Source: Acidimicrobiia bacterium
Lineage (GTDB): Bacteria > Actinomycetota > Acidimicrobiia > Acidimicrobiales > Bin134
Reading direction: 5' to 3'
Assembly (NCBI GenBank): GCA_022826705.1
Contig: JAJDUJ010000027.1
Location: 417,880 to 481,879, forward strand
Length of the DNA stretch: 64,000 nucleotides
Of this stretch, positions 6,506 through 15,305 are shown in pieces. Position 1 is the first letter of the stretch. Each line of letters opens with the position of its first letter. Below the pieces are notes generated by a model that made no database searches, was not told the origin of the DNA, and was given only the letters and a program-made list of their open reading frames with translations. The translations under genes were made by a program, and so were the position numbers.

Positions 6506-8068
6506 CTAGACCGCCGATGCTGCCACCAAGAAGGCGGTAATGACGGCGACGCACACCAGGGCGATCGCCTCGACCACCGCCGCTCGCCTCAGGCGTCGGT
6601 AGACAGGGGTTTCTCCTTGCCGCTCGACTGCGGGGATGAGTACCCAGCGGTTGTGGCCGCCAATGGCCGCGGCCACGGCGACGAGGGCAATCTTGGCCAG
6701 CAGCAAACGGCCCCACGGGGTTGACCACAGGTCGGCGAAGCGGTTGAGCACGAGAATCGCCATGACCGTGCCGGCCGCGCCAGCAAGCACAAGCGCGGTA
6801 GCCGCCATTCGGGAGAATCGCATCAACGGCCGGAATACGTCTGCACCGCGGCGATGTCGACGCCACAGGAGGTCGGCCAGCAACACGACGCCGCCGCTCC
6901 AAACCGCTGCGGCGCTCACATGGCTCACGCTGGCGATGGAATGCAACCACCTCGGCCCCTCGGTAACCGTGTGGCCGTCGAAGGCAAACGAGGCAATGAC
7001 GAGCGCCCCGCCTATCAGCGCGGTCGCAACAGTCAGCATCCTCGGCGGGTTCGCCACGACCCGGAATAGGGCCAGTACTACGACGAGCCCGCCGAGCAGG
7101 CGAAGCCCTGCTGCCACACCGAATTGAGTCGACACGGCATCGGCTATCGCGTCAGGCGACCAGAACGCCGACCACTCCCGTTCGATGACCACCGCTCGGT
7201 TCAGCGCTGCCACGGCCGCGCTGGCGGCAAGCACGATGCCGTTTCCGCTCACCCACCTCCGCACCCGGTTCGAGTCCAGCGGCTCGCCACGAACGATGAA
7301 GGCCAAGAACGCGAGTCCGCCTACGAGGCCCATTGTGGCCAGGAAGATCAGGATTCGAGTTACTTCGGCGATGCGCTGGGATCCTGTGTTTGCCGTGTTG
7401 TCGCGCCTCGCAAAGGGAGAGGTACTGAGGACTTCGGCGGTGAGTTCTACGGGGGTCGCGGTTGGAGATGATGGTGAACTCTCCAGGGGCGTCGAGTTGA
7501 CCTTCGGTGATGGAGTGGCGTGCGAAATCGAAGGAGCTTGGGTGTCGCTGGGCGCCTCTGGAGCCCCAGTCGTGCTCGAGGGGGGATCATCTTGTGCAAC
7601 CGTCCCGGAATCGGTGGGTTCAACTGGAGATTCCGTGCTCTGCACATCTTGCGAACCCGAAGATGGTGCGAGTGCGGGTTCGCTCTCGACAACAAGGACT
7701 GTGAACGAGAACGACCCCTCAATTATGTGGGCGTCGGCCGCCGTCACCCGCCAGTAGACCTCATAGTGCCCGCTGCCCAGTGGCGCGTCGTAGTACATGC
7801 GCCAGGTCTGCCCATCAGCAGAGTCGGTTGCGTCGGGTCTGTATTCGAGGCCGTTCTGGTCGGAGGCCGTCAGCCCGTCAGAGACCGGCTCAACTGGACG
7901 AGTGAACGTGAGTGAGATTTGCGAGACCGGTTCATTGACGATCTCGCCATCTGATGGTTGCGACGACTGCAACTCTGTGTGAGCTGCTGCCGTAGCGGGC
8001 CAGATCGTCGTCAAGGCAATGCTGCCCAGCAACACCAACCACAGTGTGACTGCTGACCGCCGAGCCAA
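6506..8068 (-). CDS. CopC-CopD fusion protein, copper uptake/resistance
   Basis: A secreted copper-binding CopC domain fused to a CopD membrane domain, as in YcnJ-like proteins. Residues 1-28 are a signal peptide ending in ATAAA; the mature protein would begin HTELQSSQPSDG, so its N-terminal His can join the copper brace together with the DAHIIEGSFSF site near residue 120. A Ser/Thr/Pro-rich linker (about 135-215) leads to roughly eight membrane helices (about 235-515). The start is TTG 8068, 29 bases after the lipid kinase stop, so both are probably one operon. An extracytoplasmic copper role is an inference from the domains. Confidence 0.88.
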   Translation of the reverse strand: MARRSAVTLWLVLLGSIALTTIWPATAAAHTELQSSQPSDGEIVNEPVSQISLTFTRPVEPVSDGLTASDQNGLEYRPDATDSADGQTWRMYYDAPLGSGHYEVYWRVTAADAHIIEGSFSFTVLVVESEPALAPSSGSQDVQSTESPVEPTDSGTVAQDDPPSSTTGAPEAPSDTQAPSISHATPSPKVNSTPLESSPSSPTATPVELTAEVLSTSPFARRDNTANTGSQRIAEVTRILIFLATMGLVGGLAFLAFIVRGEPLDSNRVRRWVSGNGIVLAASAAVAALNRAVVIEREWSAFWSPDAIADAVSTQFGVAAGLRLLGGLVVVLALFRVVANPPRMLTVATALIGGALVIASFAFDGHTVTEGPRWLHSIASVSHVSAAAVWSGGVVLLADLLWRRHRRGADVFRPLMRFSRMAATALVLAGAAGTVMAILVLNRFADLWSTPWGRLLLAKIALVAVAAAIGGHNRWVLIPAVERQGETPVYRRLRRAAVVEAIALVCVAVITAFLVAASAV

Positions 8069-8097
8069 TTGACGCTCTTGTCCGATGAGTGGCGATG

Positions 8098-9027
8098 CTA
8101 GTAGTCCAGGGGCAGGGCTAGGGCGAGGGCGTTGGGGGCGTGGTGGAACTCTAGGCGGGTGGTTTCGCCGAGGTAGTCGCCGTCGAGTTGGTAGGGGAAG
8201 GGGGTGTCGCTGGCTACGACGGCATTGGTCACGTCGGTGCGGGAGTGGACGTGGCGGTGGGCGGTCACCGGGGGGCCATAGCCCAGGGCGCTGGCCGCCG
8301 TCCGAAGGAGGCGGGTGGCTCGCAGCGATCGCAGGGTCACCATCGACAGGGGCGCATCCAAGGTGGCGTCGGGCATCACGTTGAAGGGGCGCGACCCCAG
8401 ATAGGTGTAGGGATTGGTATTGAGGCAGATGGCGAACTGGCCGGTCACCGCCTCACCGTCGGCGTGGTAAATGGTGAATCGGGGGCGCGACCGGTCGTAG
8501 TGGCGCATCCAGGTGTCCACCGCCGCATAGGCGAACAGAGCGTGATTGGCATACCGCTTCAATCCGGCCCGGCGCTCCACTTGCTGCACCACAGCAGCGT
8601 CGTACCCCACCCCGGTGTGGAACAGGAAATACCTTCCGTTCACCTGGCCGAGGCCCACCCGCTTGATATGGCCGGCGCCCAGCGTCTCCAGCAGCATGGC
8701 GGCCGCTTCCACCGGATCGTCGGGCAGTCCGATGGTGCGGGCGAAGACATTGGTCGATCCTCCGGGCAGGGGGGCCAAGGCCACATCGGACCCGGCAACC
8801 CCGTTCACTGCTTCGTTGAGGGTCCCGTCGCCGCCCAACACCGCCACCGCGTCGTAGCCATCGGCCACGGCGTCGTGGGCCAGGCGCGAAGCGTGACCCC
8901 GCCGGCGGGTGGCGGCGAGGGTGACGTCGTGGTCGGCAGACAGTGCCTTTTGGATGACGACTTGGGTCCGGGCCGTAACCGACGAGGCGTGGGGGTTGAC
9001 AAGCAATAGGACTTTCAGACCCACCAC
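8098..9027 (-). CDS. Diacylglycerol kinase-like lipid kinase (YegS/DagK family)
   Basis: Phosphorylates a lipid hydroxyl, diacylglycerol or a related lipid, with ATP. The nucleotide-binding VLLLVNPHAS opens the protein, and AVLGGDGTLNEAVNGVAGSD near residue 75 is the catalytic GGDGT loop, followed by PGGSTNVFARTIGLP. About 309 residues from GTG 9027. That start is preferred because AGGCGG lies 4 bases upstream and it places the first strand at the N-terminus; ATG 9066 would add 13 residues. The gene lies upstream of the CopC-CopD gene on the same strand. The lipid substrate is not predictable. Confidence 0.88.
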   Translation of the reverse strand: MVGLKVLLLVNPHASSVTARTQVVIQKALSADHDVTLAATRRRGHASRLAHDAVADGYDAVAVLGGDGTLNEAVNGVAGSDVALAPLPGGSTNVFARTIGLPDDPVEAAAMLLETLGAGHIKRVGLGQVNGRYFLFHTGVGYDAAVVQQVERRAGLKRYANHALFAYAAVDTWMRHYDRSRPRFTIYHADGEAVTGQFAICLNTNPYTYLGSRPFNVMPDATLDAPLSMVTLRSLRATRLLRTAASALGYGPPVTAHRHVHSRTDVTNAVVASDTPFPYQLDGDYLGETTRLEFHHAPNALALALPLDY

Positions 9028-9158
9028 AGTACCGCCTATATCCCGAAATTGGACTCGCGGGAGCATGTTCGCAGGGTGTGGAACTTTCTGGTCCTACGGA
9101 GATTTGTTCCTGGTTTTGGTTTTTCCGTATCTGGAGCGCGGTGGGAGACTTGCGCGCT

Positions 9159-9938
9159 ATGGACATAGTCGTCTGCGTGAAACAAATCCCCGATCCCGCC
9201 GATCCGGGGGAGCTCGATCCGGAGACCAAGACCCTCAAGCGGGACATGAAGCTCATCATGGACGAGTCGGATTCTTACGGCGTGGAGATGGCCCTCCAGC
9301 TGCGCGATGCCGCGGGCGAGGGTGAGGTAACCCTGGTGTCGATGGCTCCCAATGAAGAGGTCAATGGCCTGAGGTCGGCACTGGCCATGGGGGCCGACAA
9401 GGCCATCCTGGTCAGCGACGAGGCTTTGGCTGGAACCGATGCCCTGGGCACCGCCCGGGTGTTGGCCGCTGCCATCGGCCGGGCTCAGGCTGATCTGATT
9501 CTGGCCGCCACTGAGTCGTCCGACGGCTACACCGGCACGGTTCCCGAACAGGTGGCCGAGCTGCTGGGCCTGCCCTCGGTGACCTTCGCCAAAGAAATCC
9601 AGGCCGATGGGGGAGAAGTACTGGTCAAGCGCCAGACGGAGGCCGGCTACGACGAGGTGCGGTGCCCGCTGCCTGCGGTGGTTTCGGTGACCGCAGGCGT
9701 TGTCGAGCCCCGTTACCCTTCGTTCAAGGGCATCATGGCAGCCAAGTCCAAGCCGATGGACCAGGTGGGCATCGCCGACCTGGGCGTCAGCCCCGACCAG
9801 GTGGGCTGGGCCGGCGGCGGCCAGGAGATCACCGATGTCAGCCCGGCTCCCGAGCGGGAGGCCGGTGAGATCATCACCGACGAGGGCGACGCCCATGAGC
9901 GCATCGTCGCCCTGCTCGAAGAGCTCAGGATCGTTTAG
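9159..9938 (+). CDS. etfB: Electron transfer flavoprotein beta subunit
   Basis: Forms with EtfA the soluble flavoprotein that takes electrons from acyl-CoA and other dehydrogenases. It begins MDIVVCVKQIPDPADPGELD, the family N-terminus, and carries MGADKAILVSD, LILAATESSDGYTGTVPEQVAELLG and the signature VKRQTEAGYDEVRCPLPAVVS. At 259 residues it is full length. ATG 9159 is chosen because an upstream ATG at 9078 would add 27 unrelated residues. The stop TAG is 8 bases before etfA, so the two are one operon. No EtfQO or dehydrogenase gene is adjacent. Confidence 0.96.
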   Translation: MDIVVCVKQIPDPADPGELDPETKTLKRDMKLIMDESDSYGVEMALQLRDAAGEGEVTLVSMAPNEEVNGLRSALAMGADKAILVSDEALAGTDALGTARVLAAAIGRAQADLILAATESSDGYTGTVPEQVAELLGLPSVTFAKEIQADGGEVLVKRQTEAGYDEVRCPLPAVVSVTAGVVEPRYPSFKGIMAAKSKPMDQVGIADLGVSPDQVGWAGGGQEITDVSPAPEREAGEIITDEGDAHERIVALLEELRIV

Positions 9939-9946
9939 GAGGAGCA

Positions 9947-10909
9947 ATGGGAACCATTTGGGTATACGCGGAGGCATCGGGCGGCCAGGTTGCCTCGATC
10001 AGCCTCGAGCTCCTCGCCAGGGCCCGCGAGCTGGCCGACACCGTGGAAGCGGTGGTGGGAGGCGAGGGCGAGCCGGTGGCCGCTGAGCTCGGCGCCCACG
10101 GGGCCACCACCGTTCACGCCACCGGCGATTTGGGCAACGGGCTGGCCGGGCCAGCAGTGGCGTCGGCCATCGCCGCGGCCATCGAGGGCGGGACCGCTCC
10201 CGACGCGGTGCTGTTCGGCACCACCTACGACGGCCGTGACGTGGCTGGCCGACTTTCGGTGAAGCTGGGTGTCCCGGTCATAACCAACATTGTCGAGCTC
10301 GACCAGACCGACGGTTCTCTTGTGGGCACAGAGCCGGTGTTCGGCGGCACGGTCAACGTCAGCACTCGGTTCAACGGGACCGGCGTCGGCCTGTTCTTGG
10401 TTCGTCCCAAGTCGTTCACCGCCGAGGAGTCCGGCGGCGGTCCGGCCGCAGTGTCAGCACTGCCGGTGCCCGATCTAGGGGCCACCGGCGCAGCTCGGGT
10501 GGTGGACCGCTTCGCTGAGGAGTCCACCGGTCCCAAGCTGGACGAGGCCGGCGTGGTGGTCTCGGGCGGGCGAGGCCTGGGCGAAGCCGAGAAGTACTCC
10601 ATGATCGAGGATCTGGCCAAACTGCTCGGCGGTGCCGCGGGAGCGTCGCGAGCCATCGTGGACGCCGGTTGGGTGCCCTACTCCCACCAGGTGGGCCAAA
10701 CCGGCAAGGTGGTCAAGCCCGATGTCTACGTGGCCTGCGGAATCTCCGGGGCCACCCAGCACATGGTGGGCATGAAGGGCTCCAAGAACATCATTGCCAT
10801 CAACAAAGACGCCGAGGCGCCCATATTCGGCATCGCCGACCTCGGTGTGGTGGGCGACGTCCACAAAGTGGTGCCCAAGCTGATCGAAGCCCTGCAAGCT
10901 CGGAGCTAG
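9947..10909 (+). CDS. etfA: Electron transfer flavoprotein alpha subunit
   Basis: FAD-binding partner of EtfB. The C-terminal FAD domain is clear: [14 protein letters not shown], then [27 protein letters not shown] and [20 protein letters not shown], ending [20 protein letters not shown]. The protein is 320 residues, normal for the family. A strong Shine-Dalgarno AGGAGGAG precedes the ATG at 9947, directly after the etfB stop. It is convergent with the SCO1664-family gene, 7 bases apart. Confidence 0.97.
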   Translation: MGTIWVYAEASGGQVASISLELLARARELADTVEAVVGGEGEPVAAELGAHGATTVHATGDLGNGLAGPAVASAIAAAIEGGTAPDAVLFGTTYDGRDVAGRLSVKLGVPVITNIVELDQTDGSLVGTEPVFGGTVNVSTRFNGTGVGLFLVRPKSFTAEESGGGPAAVSALPVPDLGATGAARVVDRFAEESTGPKLDEAGVVVSGGRGLGEAEKYSMIEDLAKLLGGAAGASRAIVDAGWVPYSHQVGQTGKVVKPDVYVACGISGATQHMVGMKGSKNIIAINKDAEAPIFGIADLGVVGDVHKVVPKLIEALQARS

Positions 10910-10916
10910 GCCAGCC

Positions 10917-11672
10917 TTACACCAGCGGCCAGGGATGGCGGCGGCCGCTGGGATCGATGGGAAAGCGTCCCTCGCCCACCAGGGCATTCGCCCGGGTCAA
11001 CAGGGCGTCGCGCTCCAACAGGGCGAGCAAACCGGCCACGCTCTTGGGCAGGCCCTCTTCCAGCAGGCCGGTGACGTCTTCGGCCAACTCGTCGGGCAGT
11101 GGTTCTCCAGCCCATTCCCAGATCACCGTGCGCAATTTGAACTCGCAGTGGAAAGACAGACCGTTGTCGATGGCGTAGAGCCGTCCGTCATGGCCAAGCA
11201 GGATGTGGCCTCCCTTGCGGTCGGTGCTGTTGATGATGAAGTCGAAAGCGCACAGCCGCTGAAACCACCGATGGTGGGCCGGCTCCTCCCGCAAGGTGAA
11301 GTAGTGCTCGTCGTAGTCGGTGGGCACGTAGAGCTGCACCGACCCCTCGCCCATCGGCCCGTCTCTCAGCACCGTGGGTGGCACCAGATCCCAGCCCAGA
11401 GTCCGGGCTAGCTCGAAGGCGGCGATCTCCCGCTTGTGCAGTCCGGCGGGGAAGTCCCACAGGGGCCGCTCGCCCTTCACCGGCTTGTACACCCCCTGGA
11501 CGATGGGGGATTCGGGGGAGTGGATGTCCACCAGGAACGTCATGTTGGAGCTCCACGGCATACGGCCCAGCACATCCAACTCCCCGGTGGTCAGGATCTC
11601 AACTGCAGCCCCGTCATCGAGCGCGGGGCGGTCGCGAAACGGCGATTCGGTGTTCGAGGGGGCGGGATCCAT
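10917..11672 (-). CDS. SCO1664-family protein (PI3/4-kinase-like fold)
   Basis: Belongs to the actinobacterial SCO1664/TIGR03843 family, related to phosphatidylinositol kinase-like proteins; the substrate is unknown. Seen are GVYKPVKGERPLWDFP (nucleotide-binding region), CAFDFIINSTDRKGGHILLG (catalytic loop-like Asp and Asn) and LYAIDNGLSFH (metal-binding Asp). ATG 11672 is preferred since it overlaps the DUF3090 stop as TGATG; ATG 11693 would add seven residues. It is the last gene of the minus-strand trio phosphatase-DUF3090-SCO1664, a set conserved in Actinobacteria, so a shared pathway is likely but undefined. Confidence 0.88.
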   Translation of the reverse strand: MDPAPSNTESPFRDRPALDDGAAVEILTTGELDVLGRMPWSSNMTFLVDIHSPESPIVQGVYKPVKGERPLWDFPAGLHKREIAAFELARTLGWDLVPPTVLRDGPMGEGSVQLYVPTDYDEHYFTLREEPAHHRWFQRLCAFDFIINSTDRKGGHILLGHDGRLYAIDNGLSFHCEFKLRTVIWEWAGEPLPDELAEDVTGLLEEGLPKSVAGLLALLERDALLTRANALVGEGRFPIDPSGRRHPWPLV

Positions 11673-12163
11673 CAGTTGGAGCAAGGACACCAAGTGCCGT
11701 CGTCATTGAGGGGTGCGCCGCAGAAGCGACACGGTGGCCGGCCCGCGGCCACTACCTGTCGGGCCCGGTTCACAAACCCGGCCACTTGGCCCTTTGTGAT
11801 TCGGAATTGGGCGGTGGCCAGGTCGTCGGCCTCTTCTTGGGAGGGCCTCTCAGTGATGATGAGCAGCATCCGATCGGCGTCAGGGTCATAGCCGAACCGG
11901 AATTCGCCCGCCGTCCACTCAGCTTCCACCGGGTCGATTAGGCCGATGTCGACTTCCGGCTCGATGGTGTCGGGGTCGTCGGATACCTCCTGGAGCACCG
12001 CGGCGAAGTGATCGGCCAGCGCCGACACCTCCTGCTTTTCCAGCTTGAGCGTCACCAAGGTGCCGGTGACTCCGGCCTGGAGATAGAACACCCGTTGGCC
12101 GGGAGGCCCGACGGTGCCCACCGTGAAGTGCTCGAGGTCGCTCAGGTCGAAGGATTCACTCAT
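11672..12163 (-). CDS. DUF3090 family protein with C-terminal zinc-ribbon-like motif
   Basis: A 163-residue protein of the actinobacterial DUF3090 (TIGR03847) family. The N-terminus SESFDLSDLEHFTVGTVGPPGQRVF and the helix LEKQEVSALADHFAAVL are family typical. The C-terminus CRFCGAPLNDDGTWCPCSN carries four cysteines in the CxxC...CxC arrangement of a small zinc ribbon. It overlaps the phosphatase stop by 4 bases (ATGA) and its own stop overlaps the SCO1664 start, so the three genes are translationally coupled. Function unknown. Confidence 0.9.
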   Translation of the reverse strand: MSESFDLSDLEHFTVGTVGPPGQRVFYLQAGVTGTLVTLKLEKQEVSALADHFAAVLQEVSDDPDTIEPEVDIGLIDPVEAEWTAGEFRFGYDPDADRMLLIITERPSQEEADDLATAQFRITKGQVAGFVNRARQVVAAGRPPCRFCGAPLNDDGTWCPCSN

Positions 12164-12804
12164 GACGGTACGAGTGCCTTCAACTCAGACGTGCTGTTGA
12201 CCGCCAGCACCAGCGGGCCGTCGTCGCTATAGAGGATGGCGGTGATCGAGCAGGGAGACACCACAATCCGCTGGAACATGTCCAGATGGGCGCCTGAGGC
12301 GTGCGACACCGCCGCTTTGATGGTGTCGGCGTGCGACACCGCCACCACGGTTGAGTCGGGATGGCGGGCAACCAGAGACTGCACTGCGTCGGTCATCCGG
12401 GTCTGCATCTCGGCAAACGACTCTCCTCCGGGAAATCGGAAGCTGCTGGGGGTGCGCTGCACTTGGCGCCAGTCGCGGCGGCGGCGCAGGTCGCTGAGGC
12501 GGCGCCCAGTCCAGCGGCCGAAATCGCACTCGTTTAGGTTGTCGAGCACTCGCACCCGTCGCCCCACCGCCCGGGCGATGGGGGCGGCGGTCTCGCGGGC
12601 CCGTTCCATGGGCGAGGCGTAGACCGCTCCGATGCGTTTCGGGCCCAGGGCGGCAATGCGGGCCGCGGCCTGCTCAGCCTGCTCCCGACCCTGGTCGCTG
12701 AGGTGCAGCCCCGGCGCCCGACCGGGCAGCACCGCGCCCGTGGTGGGGGTCTGGCCGTGGCGCACGAACAACACCAGGGTGGGTTTGCGGGATTTGCCAG
12801 CCAT
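12160..12804 (-). CDS. Histidine phosphatase family protein (MSMEG_4193 type)
   Basis: A phosphoglycerate-mutase-like phosphatase. VRHGQTPTTG at residue 14 is the RHG motif with the phosphoacceptor histidine; YASPMERARETA gives the second conserved arginine, and AVSHADTIKAAVSHA near residue 155 the second catalytic histidine. The length of 214 residues and genome position identify the TIGR03848/MSMEG_4193 group, which is always linked with DUF3090 and SCO1664 genes. It is the first gene of that operon. The divergent uracil-DNA glycosylase starts about 20 bases away. The natural substrate is unknown. Confidence 0.9.
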   Translation of the reverse strand: MAGKSRKPTLVLFVRHGQTPTTGAVLPGRAPGLHLSDQGREQAEQAAARIAALGPKRIGAVYASPMERARETAAPIARAVGRRVRVLDNLNECDFGRWTGRRLSDLRRRRDWRQVQRTPSSFRFPGGESFAEMQTRMTDAVQSLVARHPDSTVVAVSHADTIKAAVSHASGAHLDMFQRIVVSPCSITAILYSDDGPLVLAVNSTSELKALVPS

Positions 12805-12811
12805 TGTCTTC

Positions 12812-12817
12812 TATCTT
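12812..12817 (+). promoter_or_regulatory. -10 box of leaderless uracil-DNA glycosylase transcript
   Basis: TATCTT followed by 7 bases and GTG 12825. This supports GTG 12825 over TTG 12804 as the start of the UDG. Confidence 0.45.
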
Positions 12818-12824
12818 GCCGGTA

Positions 12825-13502
12825 GTGGGCTCAGCAGACACATTTGACGAACTGGCCGCCGATGTTATCGCCTGTCGGGCCTGCCCCCGGCTGGTGGCGT
12901 GGCGGGAGGAAGTGGCTGCGGTCAAGCGGGCCGCCTATCGGGATTGGGACTATTGGGGCCGGCCGGTGCCGGGATTCGGCGACCCTGGCGCCCGCATCGT
13001 GGTGGTAGGCCTCGCCCCGGCCGCCCACGGCGCCAACCGCACCGGTCGAATGTTCACCGGCGACCGGTCGGGCGACTTCCTGTACGCCTCGCTGCACCGG
13101 ATGGGCTTGGCCAACCAGCCCGACGCCACCGACAGGGACGACGGATTGGTGCTGAACGACGTCTACATCACCGCTCCAGTGCGGTGCGCGCCACCCCAAA
13201 ACAAGCCCACACCAGACGAGAGGGATGCCTGCCGCCCGTTTCTCGAGCGGGAGCTGGCTCTGCTGCGTCAGGCCCGGGTGTTCGTCGCTTTGGGGGCCAT
13301 CGGCTATGGAGCGGTGGCCACCGAACTGGGGATGCGGCCTCGGCCCAAGTTCGCCCACGGTTTGGAGGCGCCCACCTCCGGAGGCCAAACCGTGGTGTGC
13401 TCTTACCACGTGAGCCAGCAGAACACCTTCACTGGACGGCTCACCGAAGACATGCTCGACGAGGTGTTCGCCCGAGCCCTGGCATTGGCCGACGCTACGT
13501 AG
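12825..13502 (+). CDS. Uracil-DNA glycosylase, family 5 (UDGb) with Fe-S cluster
   Basis: Removes uracil, and in this family also hypoxanthine, from DNA. Motif 1 is GLAPAAHGANRTGRMFTGD, motif 2 is SYHVSQQNTFTGRL, matching the family 5 signatures; there is no catalytic Asp or Asn in motif 1, as known for UDGb. Cluster cysteines are in CRACPRL, VRCAPPQNKPTP and ERDACRPF. About 225 residues from GTG 12825. The leaderless -10 TATCTT supports that start; TTG 12804 would add seven residues and overlap the divergent gene. Assignment is firm. Confidence 0.93.
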   Translation: MGSADTFDELAADVIACRACPRLVAWREEVAAVKRAAYRDWDYWGRPVPGFGDPGARIVVVGLAPAAHGANRTGRMFTGDRSGDFLYASLHRMGLANQPDATDRDDGLVLNDVYITAPVRCAPPQNKPTPDERDACRPFLERELALLRQARVFVALGAIGYGAVATELGMRPRPKFAHGLEAPTSGGQTVVCSYHVSQQNTFTGRLTEDMLDEVFARALALADAT

Positions 13503-13539
13503 ACCTAGGAATGGTTCGCGAATTCTGGAGGTCGGGCGA

Positions 13540-13545
13540 TACCGT
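13540..13545 (+). promoter_or_regulatory. -10 box of leaderless lipoprotein transcript
   Basis: TACCGT, then 7 bases, then GTG 13553. The identical hexamer and spacing recur before the 31263 gene and before the hom leader ORF. Confidence 0.45.
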
Positions 13546-13552
13546 TGCACCC

Positions 13553-13924
13553 GTGACCAAGGCCCGCGTGCTCGCAGTGGTGGCTGCTTTGTTTCTAGTG
13601 GCAGCCGCCTGCGGTAACTCCGGCGCGCCCACTTCGTGGGACGACAATCCCGACGACTACAAGGGCGTGGCCAACGTGGGCCAACCTGAGCGTAACTTTC
13701 GCGACGGTTGCGAGGAATCTGGCCAAGACGACCTGGACGCGCAAGTGCGGGAGAACCTGGCCGATGTGTGCAAGTGCGGATTCGACAGGATCAGGGAGAC
13801 TCTGACCTTCGAGGAGTTCAAGGAACTCGACGACGATCTTCGCAGCGACATCAACGCCAACCTGACCGAGGAAGTGAATCAGATCATGCGCCAGTGCATC
13901 CTGGAGGAATCCGGGCTCGGTTAG
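13553..13924 (+). CDS. Small cysteine-containing lipoprotein of unknown function
   Basis: A 123-residue exported lipoprotein. The N-terminus has Lys and Arg, then a hydrophobic stretch ARVLAVVAALFLVAAACG with lipobox VAAAC. The mature part is acidic and has four further cysteines (DGCEESG, DVCKCGF, RQCILEE) that could form disulfides or bind metal; the stretch after CKCGF is helical. I do not recognise the family. GTG 13553 is chosen because a TACCGT -10 box lies 7 bases upstream; ATG 13511 in the same frame would give an unusually long n-region. It ends 41 bases before the convergent FrhB-like gene. Confidence 0.72.
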   Translation: MTKARVLAVVAALFLVAAACGNSGAPTSWDDNPDDYKGVANVGQPERNFRDGCEESGQDDLDAQVRENLADVCKCGFDRIRETLTFEEFKELDDDLRSDINANLTEEVNQIMRQCILEESGLG

Positions 13925-13965
13925 CCCTCAAGCGCTGTCGCAGGCGCTGTCCCCAGAAGCGGCCC

Positions 13966-15096
13966 TCAAACCCCTACTTTGACCGCGCTCTCGGCCCAGT
14001 CGGGCCAACGTTGGCGGCTCTTGGCGGCCAGCTTGTGCATGAGGGCTACTGCTCCGGGGTCGTCGTCGCCGGGTCGGGCCTGAATCACGCCGTCTTCCAG
14101 CATGGCGTTGATCACGGCTCGGCCCAGTTCGGTGCGGATCACGGTGAGGGTCCAGTCGGAGGTGTCGCCGATGCCCCCGGTGGAGATGTCGGCGTGCTCG
14201 GCGGCGAAGTCGGGGCACAGGTTGCACCCCTCCCGGGTCCAAGCGTGGCACTCCTTGAGGTTGATCTCGTGGTAGTCGCCGTTCTTCATCCACACCTGGA
14301 ACACGCCCTTGATGTTCATCTTGGCGATCTGGTCAGTGGGCAGTCCGTACTTCACCCAGAACAGCTCCTCGAACATGGAGTCGTCAAAGCTCTTAGAGCA
14401 CAGCAGCCCAATGTTCAGCTTGATAGGGCGGCCCACCTTGCCCACCTTGCGGTTCCACATCACCGGGCCGATGGAGGTCTGGCAGCTCATGCCCACCAGG
14501 GCCAAGCGCTCCAGGTTTCGCTCCTTGGCCTCCCGGTAAGCCAGCGGGTTGGCCGAGTAGGTGTAGCGGCTGCCTGCGCCCCGCAGAACCTCCTCGCGGT
14601 TGACGGCCAGGCCGGGCACCGCCTTCCAGCCATCGACGTCACCGCCCTCCAAGAATGAGGTGAGGGCCCCGTCGATCACGTCGTTCTCCAGGCACCAAAT
14701 CAAGATGGCCGACACCAGCCCGCCGTCCTGGCCCACCTCGTACACGTAGTCGTCTGAGGCCCGCACCAACAGGATGTCGCTGTAGATGCCGGAGACCTCC
14801 TCCTCGGTGCGGATGCGCCCGAACAGGTGCTCGTCGGCTTCGGCCTCCCAGGTGCGGAACCGGGGACAGGCCCTAGTGCAAGAGGTGCATCCTTTCTGGC
14901 CGTGGATGCAGTCGGACAGGCCCAGCTCCTCTTCGAGGTGGAAGGGCTTGTACTGGCCGGGTTCGTGCTTGTAGCCGATCACATCGTGGGGGCAGGCGAT
15001 CACGCAGCCCGCGCAACCGGTACACAGCCCCGAATCGATGACCTCCTCGTAGAGTTCCTTCCACTGGTGCGTCCAGCGAACCTTGGCCTCAGCCAC
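13966..15096 (-). CDS. Coenzyme F420 hydrogenase/dehydrogenase beta subunit (FrhB) family protein
   Basis: A flavin- and iron-sulfur-containing oxidoreductase of the FrhB family, members of which handle F420 or other electron carriers. The N-terminal domain has two 4Fe-4S motifs, CTGCAGCVIACPHD (near residue 27) and CTSCTRACPRF (near 75). The FrhB core follows with DGGLVSAILIWCLE, GMSCQTSI, LLCSKSF and the C-terminal cysteine site CNLCPDFAAEHADIS. About 376 residues from GTG 15096; the open frame extends upstream to 15213 but that part is Leu/Pro-rich and not family-like. It stands alone, with no hydrogenase partner nearby. The reaction is unknown. Confidence 0.85.
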   Translation of the reverse strand: MAEAKVRWTHQWKELYEEVIDSGLCTGCAGCVIACPHDVIGYKHEPGQYKPFHLEEELGLSDCIHGQKGCTSCTRACPRFRTWEAEADEHLFGRIRTEEEVSGIYSDILLVRASDDYVYEVGQDGGLVSAILIWCLENDVIDGALTSFLEGGDVDGWKAVPGLAVNREEVLRGAGSRYTYSANPLAYREAKERNLERLALVGMSCQTSIGPVMWNRKVGKVGRPIKLNIGLLCSKSFDDSMFEELFWVKYGLPTDQIAKMNIKGVFQVWMKNGDYHEINLKECHAWTREGCNLCPDFAAEHADISTGGIGDTSDWTLTVIRTELGRAVINAMLEDGVIQARPGDDDPGAVALMHKLAAKSRQRWPDWAESAVKVGV

Positions 15097-15305
15097 CCAG
15101 AGACTTTGCCACGCCCAGCATGTGATTTGGTCATTCAAAGCGCATTTGCCCAGCAAGAGGCTAGAGGGGAGGGGCAAAAGAGGAAGTGGGCGGAAAAGCC
15201 GGTAGGGTGGCAATCACAGAGGCCCAAACCGCAGGCCAGCGCCGAACTGGGCGTCAGACTGCGAGCTGGACTGCGAGATAGCGAGATAGACGGGAGGAAA
15301 AACAG
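15097..15305. other. Divergent intergenic region, FrhB-like / NfeD-like
   Basis: This 209-base spacer holds GACTGCGAG twice (around 15257-15277) followed by AGCGAGATAGACGG and a GGGAGG Shine-Dalgarno sequence before ATG 15306. I see no clear hairpin or known RNA. Confidence 0.4.

Noticed and set aside
15069-15096. Mini-ORF overlapping the FrhB-like start (MLGVAKSLGG)
   Set aside because: Its stop lies inside the gene rather than on the start codon and the similarity (Val-Ala) is too short.
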